A stretch of 20,566 bases of DNA, from assembly GCA_000231825.2 (NCBI GenBank), contig JH720346.1, positions 1 through 20,566 of the forward strand, read 5' to 3'. The notes beneath the pieces were generated by a model that ran no database searches, was not told the origin of the DNA, and saw nothing but the letters and a program-made list of their open reading frames with translations. This DNA is from Tetrahymena elliotti 4EA. Lineage: Eukaryota > Ciliophora > Oligohymenophorea > Hymenostomatida > Tetrahymenidae. The translations under genes were made by a program, and so were the position numbers. Of the stretch, positions 9,217 through 19,409 are shown in pieces (position 1 is the stretch's first letter; each line of letters begins with the position of its first letter).

Positions 9217-11661
9217 ATGAAGTAATGCAATTAAATATTAGAAGAAATATCTCTTTGTATTAAAAACAAATAGATGTCAGATGATCCTTTAATTTAAACT
9301 ACTTTTAAATATTCTGGCGTTTCATGGAATGATCAAGGAGATATTAACTCTTGCATGAGAGATTCATCAATGAATTTTATTGAATTTTCTGCTAAACAGG
9401 GTCCTAGTAAAGTATACAGGGGATTATGTTTGCCTTAATAATGCAACTCAGAGTGGCTTAATAATAATAAACCATTTATATTATAATTATCAAAAGATTT
9501 CAATTTACCTTATCCTGTTTAGGCTAACTAAATATTATTCACTCCTTATCCATATAATAATTAACCAAGCTTTTTATCATCTGATTTCATTCTTGTTACT
9601 CTTCTTTTATCTTTCTTTGCTATTCTAATGTTGGCTTCTTACGTTGTGTCTAAAATAATCAAGAAAAAAAAAGAATAAGAAATGATATTCAGATAAAGCA
9701 AAGATAATAGAGTAAGTAGAAAAGTATTTTAAGAAAATTTAGTTTTTAGATCAAGTCTTGAAAAATAATTATTAGATAAAAATTAACAATAAAATGACAT
9801 TGAAATTTAAAAAAACAATTAAAATGCTGATCTAAAAAAGCTTAGAAATAGCCAATAAAATGTAAAAAAAGAGCCTCAAATAATGAAAATATTAAATTGT
9901 TGGAATATTAAAGAAAATGTTAAAAAAGTATTTTCTTTAAATGTGAGTAATAAAGACTTATAAGCTTTTAATTGCATCCGTGTGATTAGCTTTCTGCAGG
10001 TAATTCTAGGACATGAATTTTTTATTCGTGTTTAGTACTTAGCCAATCCTTTAAATTTGTTTATTATTGAAAAAAATGCTTTTACGCTCTTTATTTTCTC
10101 ATGTCTCTATTCAGTTGATGTCTTTTTCTTTCTTGGAGGTTTCTTCGTAGCTTACGTCTCTGCTGATCCCAAGTTTTTATAGCTCTTTTCTTTCACTAAA
10201 AAGATAAGAATGGCTGTATCGTTTTTTGCTGCTATTACGAATAGACTGTTTAGGATTATGCCTTCTTATTTAGTTGCATTGCTCATATTTTGGAAATACA
10301 TTGACTTTTTTGGAGAATCTCCCACTTGGTTTGAGTTTATAAATTTCTCAAAATAATGCAATGATGGCTGGTGGGTAAGAGTGCTACTTATTGATAATCT
10401 TTTTAATGATGGCTAAAAGTGTTTTGGATGGGGCTGGTACTTATCAAATGACATTTAAATGTTTATTTTCTCATTACTTCTTATAATAATTTATGCTAAT
10501 TATAAATTAGCTGGAAAATTATCTATTTTTGCTACTTTCTTAGTATTCTAAGCAATTAGTCTTTATCAATCTTACTCTAATAACTATCTCATTATAAGTT
10601 CATTATCAACAATGCCTAAATAAGAATACTACTTTAAACCTTGGAGTAGATCTCCTCCCTATTTTATTGGTTTAATCTTTGGTATTTACTATAAAGAATA
10701 CGTTTTGGAGAAATCCAAATAAATAAAAACCACTTTTATCTCATAAATTTAAAGGATAATTGTGAAATACTAAGTAATGAAATATATAATGTATTCCTTA
10801 GGAATCTTCTTGATTTTCTTTTTAATTTTTGGTCCACGCTCTCTGCAGGTTAATGGCTAAAACTATTGGAATGAAGGCTTTTAGAATTTTTGGTTTGGAA
10901 CATGTCGTACAATTTACGTTATTGGGATTATATTTATATTATTACCAGGAATGTGTGGTTCTTAGGATTTTGTAATGAGAATTATGAGCTCAAAAATATT
11001 CTAACTTATAGCTAAGCTAACTTTCTAAGGATATCTAATTCACTACATTGTCTTGACATACTCACTTTGGGATTTCAATGACGCTCTCTACGTTAACAAT
11101 GAAAATATTCTTTAACTGTACGCAACTGAATTAATATTGACATTAACTCTTTCTTTTGTATTTGTTATTTTAGTAGAATAACCTTTTACAAATCTAGCTA
11201 ACTTGGTATTCAATCGTCAAAGAGCAAGCAAGTAATAAATAGCAGCTGAAATAAGAAACAGCAATCAAATTGAGTATAGAAAAAGTAAAGAATACTAATT
11301 GAGAATTAGCAAATAGATTTCATCAAGACAAAGTAATCAGAATCAAAATAGAAACAGCAAATAACCTAAGTAAGAATAAAATTCTACAGACACTAACTAA
11401 GTAGATTTAAGAAACAGTAACCAAAAATATTCAAGAAATGGAAAATCGATTGATTATAGAAACAGTAGTCCAAACAAGTACAGAAAAAGCAATTAAAATG
11501 AATCTAGAACAGAATAATTTAGAAAAAGCAATGAAATTAATCAGCTTTAGGAATAATAAAACTAAAATTCTAGATTAAGTGGAGATAATTAAAATTAATA
11601 AGAAAACAAATAAAAAATTGATAACAATCAAACACCTGTCAATTAATAACAAGAAAAATGA
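9217..11661 (+). CDS. NRF-6-type membrane acyltransferase (acyltransferase 3 family)
   Basis: One uninterrupted frame of 814 codons, TAA/TAG as Gln, closed by TGA at 11659. Residues about 1-90 match the nose-resistant-to-fluoxetine N-terminal domain: KYSGVSWNDQGDINSC, then YRGLCLPQQC. A TM segment follows at about 121-145 (FILVTLLLSFFAILMLASYV) and a polar linker at about 146-245. From about 249 to 665 comes the multi-pass acyltransferase 3 domain: RVISFLQVILGHEF with the family histidine, SVDVFFFLGGFFVAY, RLFRIMPSYLVALLIFW, CFGWGWYLSNDIQMFIF, PWSRSPPYFIGLIFGIYY, LTFQGYLIHYIVLTY and VEQPF. Members move acyl groups across or within membranes; the substrate here is unknown. Residues about 665-814 form a tail rich in Asn, Gln, Arg and Ser with repeated RNS/RKS units. 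ATG 9217 is the first Met of the open frame. Relatives carry a signal peptide that this start lacks, so a 5' exon may be missing. It is intact, unlike most of its neighbours. Confidence 0.93.
11206..11640 (+). repeat. Low-complexity RNS/RKS tail of the acyltransferase
   Basis: At least eight short, irregular repeats of the form R-(N/K/Q)-S-(N/K) are separated by Gln/Asn/Tyr/Glu spacers (EIRNSNQIEYRKSKEY, DLRNSNQKYSRNGKS, DYRNSSPNKYRKSNQNES, FRKSNEINQ). They follow the last TM helix and should be cytoplasmic or lumenal depending on topology. The R-x-S context resembles basophilic kinase sites; that is inference. Confidence 0.7.
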
Positions 11662-12017
11662 AAAAACATATTAAAATATTTTTATATTTTTTTTGTGTTT
11701 CTTTTAATAATATAATAATTTTATTTTTAAAAATTATAACAATAATAATAATAATATTTGAAATCCTTTTTTATAAAAATCTAAGTTAATTTATTTATCA
11801 TTGTTTATTTTTTCAATTAAATTTTGGAGAAAAAAAATATTTTACTTTGAAAATTGGTAAAAAAAAATTAACTTTTTTACTATTCTAAAAATAAGAGGGT
11901 TTGGTGCTTTTTTCAAAAATTTTTAGAAATTTAAATTATTTTTTTGATTGAAATAATACTTAAATATTTTAAAATATATAAAAAAATCATAAATTTTAAT
12001 TCAATTTCTAAATTCCT
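11662..12017. other. Spacer between convergent genes, with an (AAT)5 run
   Basis: A+T-rich 3' flank shared by the acyltransferase (plus) and the pseudogene (minus). An AAT microsatellite lies at 11741-11755. I see no coding signal and no classical terminator; poly(A) signals cannot be picked out at this composition. Confidence 0.6.
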
Positions 12018-13497
12018 TCACTATTTAAGAATCCTTTAAAACTATTTTGTCAAATCATTATATTATGTTAGTTTTTATTTGTATTAATTATCTAGCACTA
12101 GTTTATATTTGTAACCAGGATAATCTACCACTTCTAATATCTATTCTTTCAAGTAAACTCTCAGTTCAATCAATTAACCTTCGCTTATCTAAAATTCATC
12201 ATTTTCTTTTTCATTATTCTAAATTCCCCAATTACCATATTTTACAATGCAATTATTATAAAATTTCAACTAACATCACAACTTAAATCCTCTACATATC
12301 CTGAGCTTGATTGAATCAGCACTGAAATATCTCATAAGACCTACCTAAAAACTATTACCTTCACTAATACTTTCAGCTTTAAACCTAATAACATATTTTA
12401 CATTTTTTTCTAAGTTTATTGTTGATATACAATTCACATAGTTATTATTAGTTAGCTTTTCAATTTCATATTCACCATTTTTCCTTTATTTGACACTTAA
12501 ATTACTGTCCATCTTAAAATTTTGCAGCAAATGGTTTAATAAAATAAAGTAACCACCCATTGATGTGAATTGATTAATTAACTTATTCCTCTGATAAACA
12601 TTTAAAGAGGTCAAATTTATATTAGTCAGTAAAAATGCTAGTAAAATTAATTTATTTTAAGAAGGGTTTAATTTCTAACAATAACTTCTCAAACTACTAA
12701 ATAAATTGAGTGTTTAAAAAATTCATTTAATAACTTATGATTGACTGAATTGATTTGATTTCTAAGCTATTATTTACTTCATTTTCATTTTGTAGATCAG
12801 ATCTCAATAGAATTTAATTATTTACATACTCTTCTATTTATTTAAGATTATTATCACTAATCTTCTAAAATTCTATTGCTTTCTTGTTTTCTTTAAAAAT
12901 TGAGCTAATTCTTGATAATTCAAGGATAGAATTCACTCTTTTTAAACTTTTATCTAAACCTTCATGAATTCATCTGAACAAAAATTTGATTTATTTTTGG
13001 ACAAGCTTCATAATTAAATCAGCTGTTATTTTATGCCCTGTTATATTGATTCCATTTTATTAGCTATCATTCATAATATTTACATTATTCTTTTATGTAT
13101 GCAAGCTGACATCCACATCAGAGGATGAAAAAAAGAACTCTAATCCAAAAAATTAAATATGTTCTCTTTAATCATATAAGGATACTCTAAATTGAAATTT
13201 GTTTAGTCTATCTAGGATTAAATTTGAGTGAAATCAATAAGATATTAAATAATCTGGTAATCATTGACAGGTGGCTATTTTGGGATAATAGAGCTGTCTG
13301 CTTCAGAAAGTATCTGATCAATCATAAGATATTTAGTAGTTTAAAAAGAAAGATTGTGTGTGATTAAAACAAGATGAACAGTAGAAAAGAGGTTTTTGAG
13401 AATTTGGGTTTGAAAGAAGTTCATTAACTTAGATGAACTAGAGTTACTTATTTGTATGCTTTGAGCATTTAACAGTTTCCATTACAATCTTATCCAT
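12018..13497 (-). pseudogene. Pseudogene of a Cys/His zinc-finger plus coiled-coil protein
   Basis: ATG at 13497 opens MDKIVMETVKCSKHTNKQLQ, then NPNSQKPLFYCSSC. The C-x2-H and C-x2-C pairs resemble a B-box-like zinc site. The frame stops at TGA 13320-13318, but the next frame carries on with DQILSEADSSII and QPPVNDYQIIQYLIDF. A second shift lies near a run of seven T (minus strand) around 13126. Then comes a long helical part (GINITGHKITADLIMKLVQK, in-frame TGA at 12972-12970, LDKSLKRVNSILELSRISSI, QIEEYVNNQ). A third shift lies near 12530, giving NGEYEIEKLTNNNYVNCIST and NVKYVIRFKAESISEGNSFQ. A TGA at 12278-12276 precedes IVKYGNWGIQNNEKENDEFQ and the end IELRVYLKEQILEVVDYPGY...RILKQ, TGA at 12020-12018. 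At least five lesions across one clearly collinear protein mean it is not functional as read. The family looks ciliate-specific to me; the B-box comparison is tentative. Plus-strand frames in 12047-12286 are antisense shadows. Confidence 0.72.
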
Positions 13498-14010
13498 TTA
13501 TAAAAATTTATTAATCAAATTAGATTTATAAAGTATTGTTTTTGTTTTTATTTTATGATTAGAAAAATAAATCTAGCAAATTTATTTTAAATTGAAAAGT
13601 ATTTTAAGAAATACTTGATTACATTATAATGAGCATACCACAAATCCTGAAGTATTCACTCCTCGCCATTTGCTATAATTTTAATGAGAAGTGGATAAAA
13701 AAAAGCAAAAAACATTGAGAGCCCTCATATTTAGTTTAGTAGCTTTATTTAAGAATTATGGTGTTTTCCATAGACATCTTCTATATTTGCATGCTTTTTA
13801 AAAGATAGATTTAATTTAAATTAGAAATTATTTTGGAGATTTAATCTAAACAGCTATATAGATTATATTAAGAATAAAAAAAAAAGAAATATTTTATTTA
13901 AAATTATTTTTTGAAAAACCAAATAAAATTCTAAAACTACATAAATCTTATAATGTTAAGATATATAGTAAATTACATCATATTACAATTAATATATTTA
14001 TTTATTTTCA
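13498..14010. other. Spacer between the pseudogene start and LRR gene B, with weak plus-strand coding-like pieces
   Basis: On the plus strand ATG 13629 opens 29 codons (MSIPQILKYSLLAICYNFNE...) to TGA at 13716. One frame over, 13719-13900 reads RALIFSLVALFKNYGVFHRH and NYFGDLIQTAIQIILRIKKK. Local G+C is slightly higher. It could be a relic of a small gene with one frameshift. There is no homology call. Confidence 0.25.
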
Positions 14011-16973
14011 TCAGCAATATATACATTACCTCGCTAATCTTTTCATTTTCAGGATATTGCTTCTGAGTTATGGTTTAACTTTAGCATCAATGTGATTAAA
14101 TCTTTAAATTAAAAAATTATTGAGTGAAATAACAAATTATGATGAAATATAAAAAGAATAAAAAATAAATAAGACTACATAATAACTAAAGCATTGAAAA
14201 AAAATTAAATAAATAATTTCACAAAAATTATTGAAAACTAACATCTATTTTCTTTTTTCTAATTAGCTTATCAATTTTGTAAATAAAAATAAAAATGATA
14301 TCAAAATTATCTCTTACTAAATATACAGAGTTAAAGCTTAGAGGAAACAACACCTAGCTAAATCACACCCAAAGTCTAAAGCAGCTTATGATTCTATTTT
14401 ATTCAATCTTTATATATTTAATAATAATATTTATTTTTTAAAATGAAGTTTAAACTGATATTATTTAATAGAATTAGATTTAAAAAACATAATGAAATAA
14501 ATATTACATCCAATCTTTATTAAAAATTAAAAAATAAATTTATTAATTAAAGAAAATATCATTAAAATAAAAAAAAGACTATTACTAGAGGTTGAGAGTT
14601 AAAGTTAAAATACTTTTGCTTTAAGCCAACATTGAGCCTAAAGAGAATGAACCTTTATTACCTATTAAATTACTACTTTTTATAATTTTGGAGAATTTTA
14701 CATAATTTAGAAAAGAAAAGATAAAAAATACAAATCAATTTAAACTTAAAAAAAATTAAAAGAGCCAACTTATGAAGTAAATTAAAATTAAAAAGAAAGA
14801 AATATTTTCTTATTCAAAAATAGAAGAAATATTTTTGATATGATTAAATTAAATAATAAATAATTTAAAATATTAATAAATATTTACTCCAGATAAAGAA
14901 CTAAGTATTTTAGTTAAGAGGCTAAAGATAAATTATATCCCAAGGTAGATGCTCCTTCTGCGCCTATGCTATTATCTCTTTTTATTTTTCAAAATTATTT
15001 GGAGCTCAGAAAAATAATGACAAAATGATTAGATGATAAAAGGAAAGTAAATAGGAAAGAATGAATAATTAATCATCATAGAGTTTAAAAATATTTAAGA
15101 ATTCATAAAACATAAAATTTATTTTTACTTTAGGTAGAGTGTCATATTTGAGAGATTAGGGCACTTACCTAAACCAGAACTCAAGCCTGAAGAATCTTAG
15201 TCACCAATATTATTCTCCCTTTTGGTATTTTTTATTTATAAAATTTATATTTATGAGAAGAAAATTAAAAAAAGCAAAAAATCTTTAAGTTATTTTAAAT
15301 TAAAAAAAAGTTATAAAAAATTTAGTTTAAAAGCAATTTTTAATAAATCATCACTATTAATATAAAATTTAACTAAAAATTAAATTGATATCTATCCTTA
15401 TTAGTTCTTTAAATTATTTCTTCTATTCAAGAAAATTGAAATTTATATATTGTGAAAATATTTTTATTTATAGTTTAAAAAACTAAAATTATTTGTGTGT
15501 TTTCTTTTATTATAGAAAATAAACAGAATTTCTTACTATAAATAGAGTCTGAGTGTTGAGAGATTAGTACAAGAAGCTAAACTTGAACCTAATTTTGAGA
15601 GTCCTTAATTACCAATACTATTATTTCTGAATAATAATAGGTTGAATATAATTAAGCAGATAAAAAAAACATAAATTAATATTTAAAAGAATAAGCAATC
15701 ATTTATAAACTGGTTTAAAATAAACAAAGTTAATAAAAGATGAAGAAGAAATATTGTTGTTATATTGTTTTTATTTTCTTACGAATAGATGAATTTAGTA
15801 TTTTTTATTTGATTTTCCTAAAATACAAATAAATCAAATAAGCAATAATATTTTTACCCTAGATCAAGTGATAATTATTGAAGAAAAGTACATTGGGATA
15901 AAGCAGAACCCAAACTTTATATGCCTTATGCATTGATTTTATTGCCGCTTTTTATATTGAGAAATAAAATAAGGTTGAATCAAAAAATTTTTTCTAAAAA
16001 TTTAAAAAGAAATTAGAATATTAATTAATCATTTACTAATTAAAAAATATTTAATATTTGATTTAACAATTTTTTTTTACAATAAATCTAGAGCTAAAGT
16101 AGAGAGATTAGAACATTTAAATAAATTTTAACATAAACCTGATGCTCCCTATTCACCAATAGTATTACCTCTTTTAAAATTAGGATAAATTGAAATTTAA
16201 GAATGAAAATAATAATAAAATATAGATAAAATTTCTGAATTTTTAAAAATCTTTTTAAAATTACATAAAAAGATAATTTATTAAAATAGTTTGCTTACCT
16301 AAAGTAAAGAGTCAAACTTTTTAATTATGTACAGTAAAGTAAAATAGATCCTAAAAACTATACTCCTTCAGCATTAATTTAATTGTTGCTATTCAAAATT
16401 GATAATAAAATAAGAAAATTTTCAGAAAAAATATTGAAGAAATAAAATTAATAAAGTATTATTTTAATAATATCAATTTAAAAGTAAAAATCAATTTAAT
16501 TTTGAATTCAAAATATCTACATAAATTTTACAAGAAAAAAATAAATTAATTAATTAAATTAAATTTTGCTTACTAAAGGTCAATATTTAAAGTTTAAAGG
16601 TTTGTACATTTAGCTAAGCATTAACCTAAAATTGTTGCTCCCGAGTTACCAATATTGCTATCTCTTTTTATTAGCAAAAAAATTCATGAACTTAAAAGAT
16701 ACTTAAAAAATTTTAAAACTTGTATTAAATGAACAACTTAATTTTTTAAATTAATTTTCCAATTATCATGATGTCTTTTCCTAAAGATATTTTAACAATT
16801 ATTAAAAAAATTAAAAAGAAGACATTTTTTACGTGAAATCGATTCCAAGATTTGTATGCTACTTAAAATCAGAGCTAAGAAACTTTTAATAAGAAAATAT
16901 GATTTTATTCTAAAAATAAACTAAACTGACTCACATCTTATAAATTGGTATAGGATGAAATGTTTTCCTCCAT
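14011..16973 (-). CDS. LRR gene B: ribonuclease-inhibitor-like LRR protein, one repeat per exon
   Basis: Nine 90-nt LRR exons, transcript order: 16663-16574, 16388-16299, 16170-16081, 15947-15858, 15626-15537, 15218-15129, 14977-14888, 14675-14586, 14407-14318. A terminal exon 14101-14011 follows (FNHIDAKVKPQLRSNILKMK, RLARQCIYC, TGA). All share the phase seen in gene A, and junction codons are all sense (Y, R, F, G, Q, K, D, Q, Q). Example repeats: GNTIGEQGASGLCQNLFKCS, GNKINAQGIQSLGSALSQCT, NNSIGNQGLSKLGSSLASCT. Introns are 128-318 nt. The start exon, 16973-16833, begins MEENISSYTNLQD and ends HTNLGIDF plus a split codon before GTAAAA, joining 16663 in phase. Inside it a 25-nt GTGAGT...TTTTTAG segment (16934-16910) must be removed to keep the frame, giving a protein of about 338 residues; alternatively the exon carries a frameshift. 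No signal peptide, TM helix or kinase domain is seen. It should be a soluble binding scaffold with unknown partner. Confidence 0.88.
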
Positions 16974-18415
16974 ATCTTTTTTTTTTTCTCTAAATATATT
17001 TTACTTTTTTATTAATTATTAATTATTTATTTAGAACAAATTATTTAGTTTGAAAAGTAAATTATGCTTTGAGTTGAAAATAATTTAATTATATCTGGTA
17101 TATTTTTATATATCTTATTATTTGCTTTAATTTACTTAAAATAATTTTTTTTAAAACAAAAATTAATGATTTAAAAAAAAATATGATAACTGAATTTTTT
17201 TAAATGAAATAATATTAAATAAAAAGTGCAGAGATAACTATTACCATCCCTTCAAAAAGAGGCTAAAATGGAATTAAGTTTATTCCAAAACTATTACAAA
17301 AATGGATGAATTTAAAATTTTATTAAGGTTAAATGTTATTTAACAATTTTTTTCTTTATTTTGTAGATTTTTTATTTTATTTTTATCAAAATGGAAGACA
17401 AGAGCGTTTAAGTTTATTTACCAAATCATTTTTAATTTTTCCATTTAATAGTAAATTAAATTGACTAATTAAAGCAAGTTTTATTTATAATAAATTTGCT
17501 TCTTGAAGCGCTAAGTAGTTATAAATAAATATAAAGACAAAAGAAAGACTTTACCTACATTTTTCACAAGAATTATTTGAATAATAATTTATTTTTCTTG
17601 TTTAAATAGTTTAAATAAACTAAAGTAAGATAAAATTTGTGATGAATCAAGTTTCATTGATTTTAATTAGATGATAGAAGCAATTATTGATTAGTTCTAA
17701 TAAAAGCAATCGAGAAGAAAGATTTTTGTTTATTTATGAGGATTCATGTCAAAACTACTTAATTTGTTGGATTATATTATCTATCCAATAAAATTATCCC
17801 CTCAAAATAATTACAATATTTTTTATTTATAAAAAATAAGTGAAATTTTAAAATAATTCATTCTAAATGAAAAGAAAAGTTCTATGCAAATCTTATACAA
17901 TATTTTGATTTATTTTAATGTATCTTCTTATTATGAATATTGAATTCAGCTTTATTCATTATTTAATTTTATATGGTTGAGATATTAATCCTAATCTATC
18001 TATTTCACCAATCTTATTCTCACTTTTAAAAAACTATAAAAATATAAATACTTAATAAAAATAAGAAATTATTCTAGACAAAATTTTATAGAAAAATTAA
18101 TTATCAAATACCTTTTAATAATATTTTTTTAATAAAAGATTGTTATTCAGAATGTAGAATATTGAATAAAGAAATAAAATAAAAGTGTTGATTATTTGAT
18201 GAATAAATAAATATTGAATCAAAACTTATTTATTTTCTTTCTTTAGTTCTTCATTAATGATTTGCTTCATAATGAGAAAATATTCTATAAAAGTAATGAT
18301 TTTTAAAGGATTATAAAAGAGATAAAATACTATTTCTTTATAAATTTTAATACAAAAATAAAATATACAAATAATAATACATATTCTTTATTTATCAATA
18401 AAAAAATATTTTTTA
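16974..18415. other. Gene-poor region upstream of LRR gene B
   Basis: Promoter side of gene B. It contains the orphan half LRR exon at 17970-18022. At about 17570-17386 a minus-strand frame reads NNSCEKCRQSLSF, NYLALQEANLLQIKLALISQ and KNDLVNKLKRSCLPF to a TGA. It is coding-like but has no start that I can defend. The rest is A/T runs. Confidence 0.4.
17970..18022 (-). pseudogene. Orphan 5' half of an LRR exon
   Basis: After AG (18024-18023) the minus strand reads one base and then ENKIGEIDRLGLISQ, exactly the start and phase of the LRR cassettes of genes A and B (compare ENNIGDQ and GNTIGEQ). The second half with C..L..L.L.L is missing and the frame reaches a TGA soon after. It is a truncated cassette outside any complete gene. 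Confidence 0.6.
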
Positions 18416-18940
18416 TCAAGATTGTTCAATCAATTATTAAAATATTAGTTATAATCTATGTATCTACTTATTAGATAACAGTTAACATCTATTTAAAATA
18501 AAATGTATTTAAAATTTTCTTATTTATATTTTTATTCTTTTTATTTTACTTTTCTAGATACTCCAGGATAGTTGTTCTTTTAAGAGCCTTTCAACTTCCT
18601 TTTTTATATCTACAGAAATTTAATTGTCACAATATATTTTAGAAAATAATCTATTTAAAAAGAAATTTTGTCTGAAAAATAAATTTATTATTTGTTCGAA
18701 ATAATAAAAAAGTTGGAAAGTTTTTTAAATATTAGTATTTTTTACAATTACTATTGTAATTAAAATAGCACCTCCAAGTAAAATTAAATACTTGCTTGGT
18801 GAAAAAATAGCCCCCATTGTAAATTCTCTTATTTTGAGGATGCATTCTGAAATTGATATGTTGTTCTTTTTTAAAATTTTAAATAGAGATTGACATACAA
18901 ATTCATCGTTTTTTTGAAAATAATAGATTAGTATATTCAT
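18416..18940 (-). CDS. Hypothetical small protein with one membrane segment
   Basis: Starting at ATG 18940 the frame runs 174 codons with TAA/TAG as Gln to TGA 18418-18416. An upstream TGA in the same frame supports this as a first-exon start. Residues about 1-40 are polar and helical (FKILKKNNISISECILKIRE). A TM segment follows at about 50-66 (YLILLGGAILITIVIV). The remainder is aromatic and basic, with a short charged helix DIKKEVERLLKEQLSWSI near 120-137. I recognise no family. It is transcribed divergently from the kinase gene about 470 bp away. An open frame of this length can arise by chance in such A+T-rich DNA, so confidence is moderate. Confidence 0.45.
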
Positions 18941-19409
18941 CTAAACGATAAATATTAGAACAAAAAAAGAGACTCAAAAATATTTGCAAATATCATTTAA
19001 ATTTTATTCAATTTTGAGAAAATTAATTTTATTAATTTCAAATACCATTTAACTATTTCAAAAGTTTCAATTGTTTTGATATTTAAAAATATTTAAATTT
19101 TAAATTATTAATTTTTTCTCATTTTCTACCATGATGTGTTTATTAAACACTTTTTCTTTCCTATAAAAAATTAAATATGTTTGTTTTATCATTTATATTT
19201 CTACTTAAAAAATGGAAAAAAATTTATATTTCAAGCAGTACATAGATGAATATTTCATTACTTAGAAACATCTATTTGGTTGATAAAGCAATTTTGATAT
19301 TTAAATCAACTTTTTACATTCAGTTACTTGATATTTTTATATTTTTTATCAATTAAGAAAAAAGTTAGCAATTTTTAGGTTTAAAACTAGTAGAAAATAG
19401 TTAAATAAT
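18941..19409. other. Divergent promoter region
   Basis: It separates the minus-strand hypothetical gene from the plus-strand kinase. A small plus-strand frame at 19212-19283 reads MEKNLYFKQYIDEYFITQKH then LFG and TGA. It could be an upstream ORF or first exon of the kinase, but no splice link was found. Confidence 0.35.

Noticed and set aside
9380..9628. 82-residue plus-strand ORF under the standard code
   Set aside because: It overlaps the N-terminal part of the acyltransferase in another frame; the acyltransferase frame carries recognisable domains.
12047..12286. 79-residue plus-strand ORF under the standard code
   Set aside because: It is antisense to the 3' part of the pseudogene, whose minus-strand frame (IVKYGNWGIQ, IELRVYLKEQ) is far more protein-like.
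14011..16973. CRISPR-like or satellite array, because similar ~90-bp segments recur every 200-400 bp
   Set aside because: The segments are not near-identical, the spacers vary in length, and each segment translates to one LRR bordered by GT-AG splice sites.
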